Assembly (NCBI GenBank): GCA_030655215.1
Contig: JAURVZ010000012.1
Coordinates: 1 to 33,236, forward strand
Direction of reading: 5' to 3'
DNA length: 33,236 bases
From: Pseudolabrys sp.
GTDB taxonomy: Bacteria; Pseudomonadota; Alphaproteobacteria; Rhizobiales; Xanthobacteraceae
Part shown: piece after piece, positions 7,323-14,422 of the stretch
Layout of the letters: each line of letters begins with the position of its first letter
How positions within the stretch are numbered: the stretch's first letter is position 1
Notes under the pieces: model-generated
Seen by the model: the letters and a program-made list of their open reading frames with translations, nothing else
What the model was told of the DNA's origin: nothing
Database searches by the model: none
Program-made: the position numbers and the translations under genes

Positions 7323-8627
7323 CTACTTGGCCGTCTGTCTCACCCTCTCAAGCGGGGCTTCGCTGCCGCCGCCGAGGCTGCGCCAGTTCGTTGTCTTCGG
7401 CACCACGCCCTCGTAAGACGTGATCGTGCCATGGACGATGTGCGGCCCGCTGGTGCCGATCGCCGGCCTGCCGGCTTGCACATCACGCGCCGCTTCGACC
7501 ATCAGTCGCCGGAACGCGACGACAGCGACATCGCTGGCGCCGACGCGATCTTTCGACCGGTCGCTGATCGGCCCCATGCTTTCCCACATGGCGATGTCCT
7601 GGTTGGGAATGCCGCTGATGCCGGTGAAATTGCCGGCCTTCATCGCGTCGCGGTCCTGCTGGTAGAGATTGTCGCGCGAGCGAACGCCGTTGAACTGATC
7701 GTCAACGTCGACGCCCCATTCCAGCTTGTTGAACTTGCGCCATGTGCCGGCATCGATGCCGGCCTTGTCGGCGCCGGCCCAGGCGATGAAATAGAAGATC
7801 GTGGTGTTGTCGTCTTCCGGCGTCAGCAGCGTCGCGACGTTGTACGAGCTGTTCGGCGGAATGAGCGCGGTGTACGGCGCGATATAGACCGTGGTGCGGA
7901 TGTAGTCATGCGTCTCTTCATTCATGATCGGCCGGCGGATCGCTGCATAGCGGAAGCCATAGCTGGTGCGCTCGATCTGGAAACGCGGCGCCTTGTCATT
8001 CGACGGCCGCAGCCACGTCGCTTCCGTCGCCTGGGCAATTTCAACATCGGCCGGCAGCATGTCGGATGAATGCAGGCTCGACGAATGCGCCGAGTCGATC
8101 TGTCCTTCCAATATCTGCGCCCAGTTGCAGTTCACGCGAACCTTGGTGGCGCTGACGCGCGCATCTGGCGTCGGGGCGAAGGCCGGCGGTTCAAAGGCGC
8201 GCATTTCCTCCGGCGGGCCCATGTAGCACCAGACAAAGCCGCCGGCTTCGGTTGCCGGATAGGATTTGTGTTTGACGCGATCGGGAATGAGACTGTTGGC
8301 CGGCTCGGACGCCATCTCGACGATGTTGCCGTCCACGTCGAACTTCCAGCCATGATAGAGGCAGCGCAGGCCGCACTCTTCATTGCGCGCGAAGACCAGC
8401 GAAGCGCGCCGGTGCGAGCAATATTCATCGAGCACGCCGATGCGGCCTTTGCTGTCGCGAAACACGACAAGGTCTTCGCCGAGCAGCTTCACCTTGATCG
8501 GCGCGCCATCGGCTTCGGTCACTTCTTCGGACAGGCAGGCCGCGATCCAGTGCCGGCGCATGATCTTGCCCATCGGCGCGTCACCCTCGACGCGGCACAA
8601 CAGATCGTTTTCTTCCTGTGTCATCAT
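7323..8627 (-). CDS. Rieske non-haem iron ring-hydroxylating oxygenase, phthalate-dioxygenase type
   Basis: The product has 434 residues, counted from the first of two adjacent ATGs (8627 and 8624). It begins MMTQEENDLLCRVEGDAPMGK, cut here by its 20th residue neighbourhood, as in phthalate 4,5-dioxygenase relatives. The Rieske [2Fe-2S] ligands are C70-S-H72 and C89-LY-H92. The mononuclear iron site shows EGQIDSAHSSSLH with His181 and His186. The single-component alpha-type oxygenase would need a separate reductase, which is not encoded nearby. A longer open frame to 8705 runs through the palindromic promoter and is rejected. It is divergent from a Gfo/Idh/MocA dehydrogenase, a pairing known from phthalate degradation. 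The actual substrate is unknown. Confidence 0.92.
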   Translation of the reverse strand: MMTQEENDLLCRVEGDAPMGKIMRRHWIAACLSEEVTEADGAPIKVKLLGEDLVVFRDSKGRIGVLDEYCSHRRASLVFARNEECGLRCLYHGWKFDVDGNIVEMASEPANSLIPDRVKHKSYPATEAGGFVWCYMGPPEEMRAFEPPAFAPTPDARVSATKVRVNCNWAQILEGQIDSAHSSSLHSSDMLPADVEIAQATEATWLRPSNDKAPRFQIERTSYGFRYAAIRRPIMNEETHDYIRTTVYIAPYTALIPPNSSYNVATLLTPEDDNTTIFYFIAWAGADKAGIDAGTWRKFNKLEWGVDVDDQFNGVRSRDNLYQQDRDAMKAGNFTGISGIPNQDIAMWESMGPISDRSKDRVGASDVAVVAFRRLMVEAARDVQAGRPAIGTSGPHIVHGTITSYEGVVPKTTNWRSLGGGSEAPLERVRQTAK

Positions 8628-8672
8628 GGCGGCGTTTCCTCGATCGGCGGCGACATTTGCCCGCCGGTGTTT

Positions 8673-8688
8673 TCTTAGATATCTAAGA
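8673..8688. promoter_or_regulatory. Palindromic operator candidate, probably for the MarR regulator at 9874
   Basis: TCTTAGATATCTAAGA is a perfect 16-bp palindrome. It lies in the 90-base space between the divergent Rieske oxygenase (start 8627) and dehydrogenase (start 8718). Its size and AT-rich symmetry fit MarR-family operators. A MarR gene ends the dehydrogenase transcription unit, so one bound dimer could control both directions together with its own synthesis. The assignment to that regulator is inference. Confidence 0.65.
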
Positions 8689-8717
8689 TAAACCTTTGGC
8701 GGCAAACATGTCGAGAC

Positions 8718-9887
8718 ATGGCAACCGTGACCGACGCTAAAAATAGAACGCTGAAACTGGGCGTCATCGGCCTCGGCCGCGCTTTCAGCCTGATGTCACC
8801 GACCTTTTCCGGCGATGCCCGCGTTGCGCTGGTTGCCGCCGCCGACACGCGCGAGGCCGCACGGCGGCGCTTTGCCGCGGATTACAACGGCAAAGCCTAT
8901 GCCACGGCCGAGGAACTATGCGCCGATCCGGAGGTCGAGATTGTTTATGTTGCGACGCCGCATCAGTTGCATGCGCAACAAGCTGTGCTTGCGGCGCGTC
9001 ACGGCAAACATCTGCTGATCGAGAAGCCGCTGGCCCTGACGCTGGAAGATTGCGCGGCGATTACCAAAGCCGCGCGTGATGCGGGTGTCCATCTCATCGT
9101 CGGCCACTCGCATTCATTCGATGCGCCAGTGCAGCGCCTGCGCGCGCTGGTGCAGAGCGGTGACTTCGGCGCGGTGCGCATGATCAACGCGATCAATTAC
9201 ACCGACTATCTTTATCGGCCGCGCCGGCCGGAAGAACTCGACACCGCGCTCGGCGGTGGAGCGGTGTTCAATCAGGCGGCGCATCAGGTCGATGTCGTGC
9301 GTTATGTGGCTGGCGATGAAGTGACCAGCGTGCGCGCGCTGACCGGCGCCTGGGACGCAGCACGGCCAACTGAAGGCGCGTATGCCGCGTTGCTGACATT
9401 CGCCGGCGGCGCTTTCGCCTCTCTGACTTACAACGGCTTTGGCCATTTCGATTCCGATGAATGGCAAGGCTGGGTCGGCGAACTGGGCCAGCAGAAGTCG
9501 CCGCAAGGCAGTGCGCTGCGGCCGCGCTTTGCCAGCGCGGACGAAGAGGCCGCTTTCAAGAATGCGCGCAATTATGGTGGCGACAGTTTCAAGCCGGCGG
9601 TGACCGCGCCGGTGGCGCATAATCACTTCGGCACATTGTTGGTGAGCTGCGATCGTGCCGATCTGCGCGCCATGCCGAACGGCGTGATGATCTACGAGAA
9701 TGGCGTCGGACGTTTCGATGAATTGCCGCCGCCTCCGGTGCCGCGCGGCGAGGTCATCGACGAGCTGTATCGCGCGGTTGTTGATGGCGTCGCGCCGCTG
9801 CACGACGGAGAATGGGCGACGGCGACGATGCAGGTCATCGTCGCCATGTTGCGCTCGGCGCGTGAAGGCAACGATGTCGCGCTCTAA
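8718..9887 (+). CDS. Gfo/Idh/MocA-family NAD(P)-dependent oxidoreductase
   Basis: The 389-residue protein has an N-terminal Rossmann fold with GVIGLGRA (residues 15-22) for the dinucleotide. It then shows VYVATPHQLHAQQ and the family-specific lysine motif E102-K103-P104. The C-terminal substrate domain contains GGGAVFNQAAHQVDVVRY, where the AHQ histidine fits the catalytic position. Among characterised relatives it resembles phthalate dihydrodiol dehydrogenases (Pht4 type), which rearomatise the product of a Rieske dioxygenase. The divergent Rieske gene supports that role, but sugar or inositol dehydrogenases share the fold. Its stop overlaps the start of the MarR gene by 14 bases. Confidence 0.88.
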   Translation: MATVTDAKNRTLKLGVIGLGRAFSLMSPTFSGDARVALVAAADTREAARRRFAADYNGKAYATAEELCADPEVEIVYVATPHQLHAQQAVLAARHGKHLLIEKPLALTLEDCAAITKAARDAGVHLIVGHSHSFDAPVQRLRALVQSGDFGAVRMINAINYTDYLYRPRRPEELDTALGGGAVFNQAAHQVDVVRYVAGDEVTSVRALTGAWDAARPTEGAYAALLTFAGGAFASLTYNGFGHFDSDEWQGWVGELGQQKSPQGSALRPRFASADEEAAFKNARNYGGDSFKPAVTAPVAHNHFGTLLVSCDRADLRAMPNGVMIYENGVGRFDELPPPPVPRGEVIDELYRAVVDGVAPLHDGEWATATMQVIVAMLRSAREGNDVAL

Positions 9888-10440
9888 GGCCGCGCCGCAG
9901 GCCGACACGCAGGCCATCCTGCGCCATTGGCGCGAAGCCGTGCCGGATGACCGTCTGGCGCATCTGGTCAAGGATGCGACGCGCGCTTTGGTGCGCGCTT
10001 TGCAGATGCGGCTGGGCGAACATGCCGTATCATTTGGTCACTGGACGTTCCTGCGCATTCTTTGGGAGGGCGACCGGCTGACCCAGCGCGAACTCAGCGA
10101 GCGCGCCGGCGTCATGGAGCCGACGACATTCTCGGCGCTCAAGGCGATGGAGCGGCTCGGTTATGTCCGCCGCCGCAAATTCGCCGGCGACCGCAAGAAA
10201 GTCTATGTGCTGCTGACCGCCAAAGGGCGCGCCTTGCGCGATGTTCTCGTGCCATTGGCCGAGGATGTAAACCGGGTTGCCGCGCGCGGCGTCAAGCTGT
10301 CCGCCATTGCGACGACGCGCAGCGTGCTGCTGTCGATCATCGAGAATCTGGATAACGATGAGCACGTCGCCGATATGAAAATGCCGTCGACGCGGGCCTT
10401 GGCCAAGATGAAACCGGTGCGAAGGCGCAAACAGGTCTAG
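9874..10440 (+). CDS. MarR-family transcriptional regulator
   Basis: The 188-residue protein starts at ATG 9874, inside the end of the dehydrogenase gene, so translation is probably coupled. A helical N-terminus leads to the winged helix: FGHWTFLRILWEGDRLTQRE, then SERAGVMEPTTFSALKAMER as the recognition helix, and the wing RRRKFAGDRKKVYVLLT. A dimerisation helix and a basic tail RRRKQV follow. MarR proteins usually repress catabolic genes and release DNA on binding a phenolic ligand. The palindrome at 8673-8688 is the best candidate site. The frame stays open to 9700, but that upstream part lies within the dehydrogenase gene and has no MarR character. Confidence 0.9.
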   Translation: MSRSKAAPQADTQAILRHWREAVPDDRLAHLVKDATRALVRALQMRLGEHAVSFGHWTFLRILWEGDRLTQRELSERAGVMEPTTFSALKAMERLGYVRRRKFAGDRKKVYVLLTAKGRALRDVLVPLAEDVNRVAARGVKLSAIATTRSVLLSIIENLDNDEHVADMKMPSTRALAKMKPVRRRKQV

Positions 10441-10811
10441 TTGGCGCGGGTCCACTGCGTAGAGCGGCAGATCATGCCGGCGACGACGCAACCTGTCGTG
10501 GTCATGGCGTTGCCGGTGGCTTTCAATGTCGCCGTCAGGTTCAGCTTGCGTTGCGGGTCATAGCCGGTCCCTTCCCAGCCATCGCCCTTTTGCGCGATCT
10601 TGAAAATCAGCTTGTCGCCGACCTTTTCCTTCTGCTCGACCGGATCCTTGATCCAGATATTCGTCGCGCAGATATCGCTGCCGCAGGCGGCCATTTTCAC
10701 CCGGGCAAGGCCATCGCCGCGCGTCCAGGTTCCAAGGATGTCGTCGGGGGCTGCCGTTGCCGGTAAGATAAGACCGGCAAGAGCGGCGATGGTGATCACT
10801 GATCGGTGCAT
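10437..10811 (-). CDS. Exported DUF2147-family protein
   Basis: The 124-residue protein has a signal peptide ending near ATAAPDD (about residue 21). The mature domain matches the DUF2147 pattern: ILGTWTRGDGLARVKMAACG, then SDICATNIWIKDP, and a C-terminal half with DGWEGTGYDPQRKLNL and two further cysteines. The function of the family is not established; it is a small beta-rich periplasmic domain. AGGAG lies 5 bases before the ATG. Its stop codon shares CTAG with the stop of the convergent MarR gene. It lies 59 bases downstream of hisN on the same strand. Confidence 0.85.
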   Translation of the reverse strand: MHRSVITIAALAGLILPATAAPDDILGTWTRGDGLARVKMAACGSDICATNIWIKDPVEQKEKVGDKLIFKIAQKGDGWEGTGYDPQRKLNLTATLKATGNAMTTTGCVVAGMICRSTQWTRAN

Positions 10812-10870
10812 TACGGCTCCTGCGACGTTTAGAATTATACGTGCCGGAGACGTTGATAGATCACCGCTGC

Positions 10871-11650
10871 TTAGCTGTTCAAAAGTTCCAACGCGGCGGC
10901 GTGGGTACGGGCGTCACCGGCGGCAACAATGCGCCCGCCAGCTTGAGGAGGCCGGTTGTCCCACGTCGTGATGATACCGCCAGCGCCCAAGATGATCGGG
11001 ATCAGCGCGACAATGTCATAGGGCTTCAGCCCGGTCTCGATGATCAGATCGATCTGCCCTGCCGCCAGCATGCAATAGGCGTAACAATCGCCGCCATAGC
11101 GCGACAGTTTCACCTTGTTCTCGACCTTGCTGAAAGCCGCGCGGTCGGATGCGTTCATCAGCAGCGGGCTGGTGGTGAACAGCACCGCATCGCTCAGGGC
11201 ATCGCATTTGCGGACGTGAAGATCTCGTTCTCCAGCGGGGCCACGATATTGCGCAGCCCCGCTATCGCCGGTGAAGCGCTCACGCGTGAAGGGCTGGTGC
11301 ATCATGCCGTAGACCGGATCGCCAAGACGCGTCAGGCCGATCAACGTGCCCCAGGCGACCATGCCGGAGATGAAGGATTTGGTGCCATCGATTGGATCGA
11401 GCACCCAGACGTATTCGGCCTCAGTGTGTTCGTTGCCGTATTCCTCGCCGAGAATGCCGTGCTCGGGGAAAGTCTGCCGGATCAGGCTGCGCATGGCGTC
11501 TTCAGCGGCGCGGTCGGCGGCGGTGACCGGGTCGAAGCCGCCGGCCAGCTTGTTCTCAACGGCCAGCGCGGTCCGGAAAAACGGCAGGATAGTCTCGCCG
11601 GAGGCAGTAGCGAGTTGGTCAACAAAACTGGTGAAATCGATCGCCGTCAT
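10871..11650 (-). CDS. hisN: Histidinol-phosphatase, inositol monophosphatase family (HisN)
   Basis: The 259-residue enzyme would remove phosphate from L-histidinol phosphate, the penultimate stage of histidine synthesis. Family motifs are ADRAAEDAMR, GILGEEYG (Glu69/Glu70), the metal-binding WVLDPIDGTKSF (Asp85, Asp88, Gly89, Thr90) and KPYDIVALIPII with Asp212. The stretch SRYGGDCYAYCMLAAG and the ending DARTHAAALELLN fit alphaproteobacterial HisN better than generic inositol monophosphatases. AGGAG precedes the ATG by 5 bases. No other his gene is nearby, which is common for this isozyme. Substrate assignment rests on resemblance only. Confidence 0.88.
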   Translation of the reverse strand: MTAIDFTSFVDQLATASGETILPFFRTALAVENKLAGGFDPVTAADRAAEDAMRSLIRQTFPEHGILGEEYGNEHTEAEYVWVLDPIDGTKSFISGMVAWGTLIGLTRLGDPVYGMMHQPFTRERFTGDSGAAQYRGPAGERDLHVRKCDALSDAVLFTTSPLLMNASDRAAFSKVENKVKLSRYGGDCYAYCMLAAGQIDLIIETGLKPYDIVALIPIILGAGGIITTWDNRPPQAGGRIVAAGDARTHAAALELLNS

Positions 11651-11797
11651 GTGCGCTCCTGTTGTCCCGGCCTAACCGAGACTGGCGACAGCGACAACCT
11701 GCGGGAGTTCTTTCATCCCTAAGCCGGCACCGTTGCACATGATTTTACCACTGATTTTAACGGGGCAACTTGGCTCTTGGACGGGCCTGAGCTATGC

Positions 11798-11841
11798 GGC
11801 ATAATATTCCTCAAGGCGCTGATTTCAGGTAATATGATGCC
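11798..11841. repeat. Imperfect inverted repeat upstream of hisN
   Basis: Arms GGCATAATATT (11798-11808) and AATATGATGCC (11831-11841) are complementary except for one position and are 22 bases apart. They lie about 150 bases upstream of the hisN start in a 432-base intergenic region. The spacing suits either a bipartite protein site or a long stem-loop. Its role is unknown. Confidence 0.4.
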
Positions 11842-11943
11842 GTTTCGAGCCGAAATCCCGCAACTATTTGCATAGCCTAATTAATAACACGCACTTTCAC
11901 TAACCACTCATGCAGAAATGCATGGTGAAGTACGATCTAGCTC

Positions 11944-11971
11944 TTGATTTTTGTGCGTTGCGGTGTAGTTT
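11944..11971 (+). promoter_or_regulatory. Putative housekeeping promoter of the intergenic small RNA
   Basis: TTGATT (11944-11949) and TAGTTT (11966-11971) are separated by 16 bases. This is a weak but acceptable fit to an alphaproteobacterial sigma-70 promoter. Transcription would begin near 11977, just before the first hairpin of the proposed RNA. Confidence 0.4.
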
Positions 11972-11976
11972 ATTGC

Positions 11977-12058
11977 GATGCGGTAGCGATACCGTTGCCC
12001 TCCTTGGGCGTTTCCTCCCTAGACTTGGGCCGCTCTTCGTGAGCGGCCCTCTTTTTTT
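11977..12058 (+). ncRNA. Candidate trans-acting small RNA with CCUCC motifs
   Basis: A compact RNA of about 80 nucleotides can be drawn between the promoter-like boxes and a strong terminator. Hairpin 1 is CGGTA-GCGA-TACCG (11981-11994) with a GNRA-type loop. Hairpin 2 is GCCC-TCCTT-GGGC (11997-12009), which exposes an anti-Shine-Dalgarno-like UCC. A single-stranded linker contains TTTCCTCCC (12011-12019). Hairpin 3 is the terminator. No plus-strand protein gene ends here, because hisN and the amidohydrolase both run on the minus strand, so the terminator needs its own transcript. The layout resembles the CUCC-bearing small RNAs of rhizobia (AbcR/alpha-r15 and alpha-r14 types), but I cannot assign a family. 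Confidence 0.7.
12027..12058 (+). terminator. Strong intrinsic terminator of the small RNA
   Basis: GGGCCGCTC (12027-12035) pairs perfectly with GAGCGGCCC (12041-12049) across the loop TTCGT and is followed by TCTTTTTTT. This is a textbook Rho-independent terminator on the plus strand. On the minus strand no T-run follows the stem, so it does not serve the neighbouring minus-strand genes. Confidence 0.92.
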
Positions 12059-12082
12059 GTCCGGAGCAAACCTAGCAATCAA

Positions 12083-12970
12083 TCATTCGGCCGCTGCCCG
12101 GTAGGGCCGCAGTTCCTCGAGCGGAATGTCGCCGAGCACCGTCGCCAGGGTCACCAGATCGGCGGCCAGCCGGTCGAAGCCGCTGACCTTCAAATAGCGC
12201 CGCTCATCCATATAAAGCGCCCGGTTGATCTCGAGCTGGATGGCGTGCAGCCCGGCAGCCGGATTGCCGTAATGCTCAGTGATGAAGCCGCCGGCATAGG
12301 GCTTGTTGCGGCTGACCGTGTAGCCCATGCCGCGCAAAGTCTGCTCCGCGACCTCCGAGACCACCCCGACGCAGCTGGTGCCGTAGCGGTCGCCGAGCAC
12401 GAATTCCGGCCGCGGCCGCTCGTCCTTATGCCCGGCGCTCGACGGCATGGAATGGCAGTCGATCAGCATGGCGGCACCGAAATCCCGGTGCAGCTTGGTG
12501 AAAAGCTTCCGCAGCGCCCGGTGGTAGGGCTTGTACAGCGTCTCAATGCGCGCCAGTGCATCGTCGATCGGGATGCGGCAGTCGTAGATTTCTTGGGCAT
12601 CGCCGACGACGCGGGCCACGGTACCTAAGCCCCCGGCGACCCGCATGGAGCGGGTATTGGCGAAAGAGGGCAGCCGGCCGTCGAACATGCGCGGATCGAG
12701 CTCATAGGGCTCGCGGTTCACATCGACGAAACAGCGCGGGAAATGCGCCCGCATCAGCGGGTAACCCTCGTCGACCACCCCGGCCATCAGCTCGTCGACA
12801 AAACTGTCCTCGGAGCGCCGCAGCGTGCCGATTTCCAGCCGCGACAGGCTGAGGAATTCGAGCGGGTAGGTCGAGCCGGAATGCGGCGAATTAAACAGAG
12901 CCGGCCCGCGCAGGGTCACCGGCTCAAGGATTTCAAACGGCGGGTCGAGGTCGTCCCTTGGGTCACTCAT
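12083..12970 (-). CDS. N-formylglutamate amidohydrolase family protein
   Basis: The 295-residue protein begins MSDPRDDLDPPFEI. It carries the Zn-hydrolase pattern of the N-formylglutamate amidohydrolase family: LFNSPHSGSTYP near the N-terminus, DVNREPYELDPRMF, AAMLIDCHSMPSS with the DCHS metal motif, ITEHYGNPAAGLHAIQLEIN, and YMDE. In histidine catabolism this enzyme (HutG) converts N-formylglutamate to glutamate and formate. Here no hut genes lie alongside, so its substrate may differ. The ATG at 12970 is preferred; a TTG at 12991 would add seven residues without family character. It is divergent from cpdR, an arrangement I recall from other Hyphomicrobiales. Confidence 0.88.
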   Translation of the reverse strand: MSDPRDDLDPPFEILEPVTLRGPALFNSPHSGSTYPLEFLSLSRLEIGTLRRSEDSFVDELMAGVVDEGYPLMRAHFPRCFVDVNREPYELDPRMFDGRLPSFANTRSMRVAGGLGTVARVVGDAQEIYDCRIPIDDALARIETLYKPYHRALRKLFTKLHRDFGAAMLIDCHSMPSSAGHKDERPRPEFVLGDRYGTSCVGVVSEVAEQTLRGMGYTVSRNKPYAGGFITEHYGNPAAGLHAIQLEINRALYMDERRYLKVSGFDRLAADLVTLATVLGDIPLEELRPYRAAAE

Positions 12971-13176
12971 TGGCAGCAGTCTTCTGGGCAATCTTGGCGC
13001 AAGGGAGATCCATCAGACAGGCCGATTCCATTGGAATAGTGGGAAATAAGGCGCACTATACGGTCCATTGTCCATAGGCCGGGGGATAAAGCCAAGCGCT
13101 GCTTTAGGTTCACCCGATATTTACCCGGCACCGCTCTTATGGACCGCACGAGCCGGTGCTTGCGCCGGATGTGACT

Positions 13177-13196
13177 GGGGCGTTTAGGGGCGTTTA
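13177..13196 (+). repeat. Tandem 10-bp direct repeat just before cpdR
   Basis: GGGGCGTTTA occurs twice back to back (13177-13186 and 13187-13196), ending 6 bases before the cpdR ATG. It would lie in the 5' leader or core promoter. It could be a regulator half-site pair or chance slippage. No classical CtrA site (TTAA-N7-TTAA) was seen in the 232-base divergent region. Confidence 0.4.
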
Positions 13197-13202
13197 AGAG
13201 CG

Positions 13203-13562
13203 ATGTCGAAAATCCTGCTGGCTGAAGACGACACCGATATGCGGCGCTTTTTGGTCAAAGCCCTGCAAAACGCCGGATTCGACGTCACCTCCTACGACAA
13301 CGGCCTGTCGGCCTATCAGCGCCTGCGCGAAGAGCCGTTCGAACTACTTTTGACCGATATCGTGATGCCGGAAATGGACGGTATTGAGCTGGCCCGCCGC
13401 GCCGCCGAACTCGACCCCGACATCAAGATCATGTTCATCACCGGTTTTGCCGCGGTTGCCCTGAATGGCGATTCCAGCGCGCCGAAGCAGGCCAAGGTCC
13501 TGTCCAAGCCGATCCATCTGCGCGACCTCGTCAACGAGGTCCACAAGATGCTGGCTGCTTAA
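13203..13562 (+). CDS. cpdR: CpdR-type single-domain response regulator
   Basis: The protein has 119 residues and consists only of a receiver domain. The acidic pocket is AEDD (Asp9/Asp10), the phosphoacceptor is Asp52 in LLLTDIVMPEMDGIELA, the switch residue is Thr80 in MFITGFAAVAL, and the conserved Lys102 is in VLSKP. The sequence is nearly the textbook CpdR. In Caulobacter and rhizobia, unphosphorylated CpdR primes ClpXP for degradation of cell-cycle factors, and the CckA-ChpT relay phosphorylates it. It is predicted to be cytoplasmic and cell-cycle regulated. It is divergent from the N-formylglutamate amidohydrolase gene and followed by tRNA-Val. Confidence 0.94.
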   Translation: MSKILLAEDDTDMRRFLVKALQNAGFDVTSYDNGLSAYQRLREEPFELLLTDIVMPEMDGIELARRAAELDPDIKIMFITGFAAVALNGDSSAPKQAKVLSKPIHLRDLVNEVHKMLAA

Positions 13563-13631
13563 CGCAGGTAATTTTCCTCTCCGACTGGCCTTGCTTCGTC
13601 AGTTTGGAGCCGATAAGACCACTGCACTAAA

Positions 13632-13706
13632 GGGCGCGTAGCTCAGCGGGAGAGCACCTCCTTGACATGGAGGGGGTCACAGGTTCGATCCCTGTCGCGC
13701 CCACCA
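13632..13706 (+). tRNA. tRNA-Val (anticodon GAC)
   Basis: The acceptor stem GGGCGCG (13632-13638) pairs with CGCGCCC (13696-13702), followed by A and an encoded CCA. The D arm holds GCTCAGCGGGAGAGC. The anticodon stem CCTCC/GGAGG closes the loop TTGACAT, giving anticodon GAC for valine. The T arm contains GGTTCGATCC. All four arms are intact at 75 bases including CCA. Confidence 0.97.
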
Positions 13707-13756
13707 CTCCTTTAGTGCCGCGCATCTGGCGGAAGTTCCTCACCCAAAGCCGAGCC

Positions 13757-14422
13757 ATGAATCGCCAACGATGGCTCCTTGTGCTGTTCGTCCCCCTCGT
13801 GATCGCCGGTGGACTGGCGCTGTATTGGCTGTTTGACGGCTTCACCAGCGTTGAAGCCCTCAAGGTGCGCATCGCCAGCCTGGGGGCATGGGCTCCGGTC
13901 GGCTATGTGCTGCTCTATGCGCTGGCGACGGTGGCGATGCTGCCGGGCGGCTTCTTCGATCTCGCCGGCGGTGCCTTGTACGGCCCGGTCTGGGGCAGCG
14001 TGCTCAACATGGGCGGCGTGTCGCTCGGCGCCGCCTGCTCATTCCTCATCGCGCGTTATGTCGCGGGCGAATGGGTGCAACGCCACGCCGGCCCGCGTGT
14101 GCAGAGCGTCATCACCAGTGTCGAGAAAGACGGCTGGCAGTTCGTTGCTTTCGTCCGGCTCGTGCCGGTGTTTCCGTACCCGCTCGCCAATTACCTGCTC
14201 GGCCTGACGCGCATTCCGTTCTGGCACTACATGCTGGCGACGATCGTGTTCGCGCTGCCCTCGACCATTGCCTATACGTGGATCGGTCATGTCGGCCGCG
14301 AAGCGGTGGCTGGCGAGACCGACAACATTTATTACGCCTTGATCGGGCTTGGCCTTGTCGCGGTGGTCATCATGGCGCCGCGCTTCTACAGACGTTTTCG
14401 CCGCGCCAAGGATCAGGTGTGA
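13757..14422 (+). CDS. TVP38/TMEM64 (DedA-like) family membrane protein
   Basis: The 221-residue protein has about five to six hydrophobic segments. It contains the family core: GYVLLYALATVAMLPGGFF, then DLAGGALYGPVWGSVLN, and the VRLVPVFPYPLANYLLG stretch with conserved R-x-x-P-x-x-P followed by TRIPFWHYMLAT. The domain is also called SNARE-associated or VTT. Bacterial members are linked to lipid scrambling or undecaprenyl phosphate handling, but the role here is unknown. The ATG at 13757 starts MNRQRWLLVLF; the frame is open upstream only into the tRNA gene. Its 3' end overlaps the convergent mosA-like gene by 10 bases. Confidence 0.9.
   Translation: MNRQRWLLVLFVPLVIAGGLALYWLFDGFTSVEALKVRIASLGAWAPVGYVLLYALATVAMLPGGFFDLAGGALYGPVWGSVLNMGGVSLGAACSFLIARYVAGEWVQRHAGPRVQSVITSVEKDGWQFVAFVRLVPVFPYPLANYLLGLTRIPFWHYMLATIVFALPSTIAYTWIGHVGREAVAGETDNIYYALIGLGLVAVVIMAPRFYRRFRRAKDQV

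Noticed and set aside
7083..8069. 328-residue plus-strand frame
   Set aside because: It spans the end of the binding-protein gene and the Rieske gene in antisense, crossing two genes with clear motifs.
8628..8705. N-terminal extension of the Rieske oxygenase by 26 residues
   Set aside because: The extension has no family character and runs across the palindromic promoter; the ATG pair at 8622-8627 gives the standard N-terminus.
10841..11722. 293-residue plus-strand frame
   Set aside because: Antisense to hisN, which has all catalytic motifs on the minus strand.
11900..12104. Small frames on both strands (60 and 64 residues) in the intergenic region
   Set aside because: They run through the small-RNA hairpins and terminator, lack good ribosome-binding sites and show no protein features.
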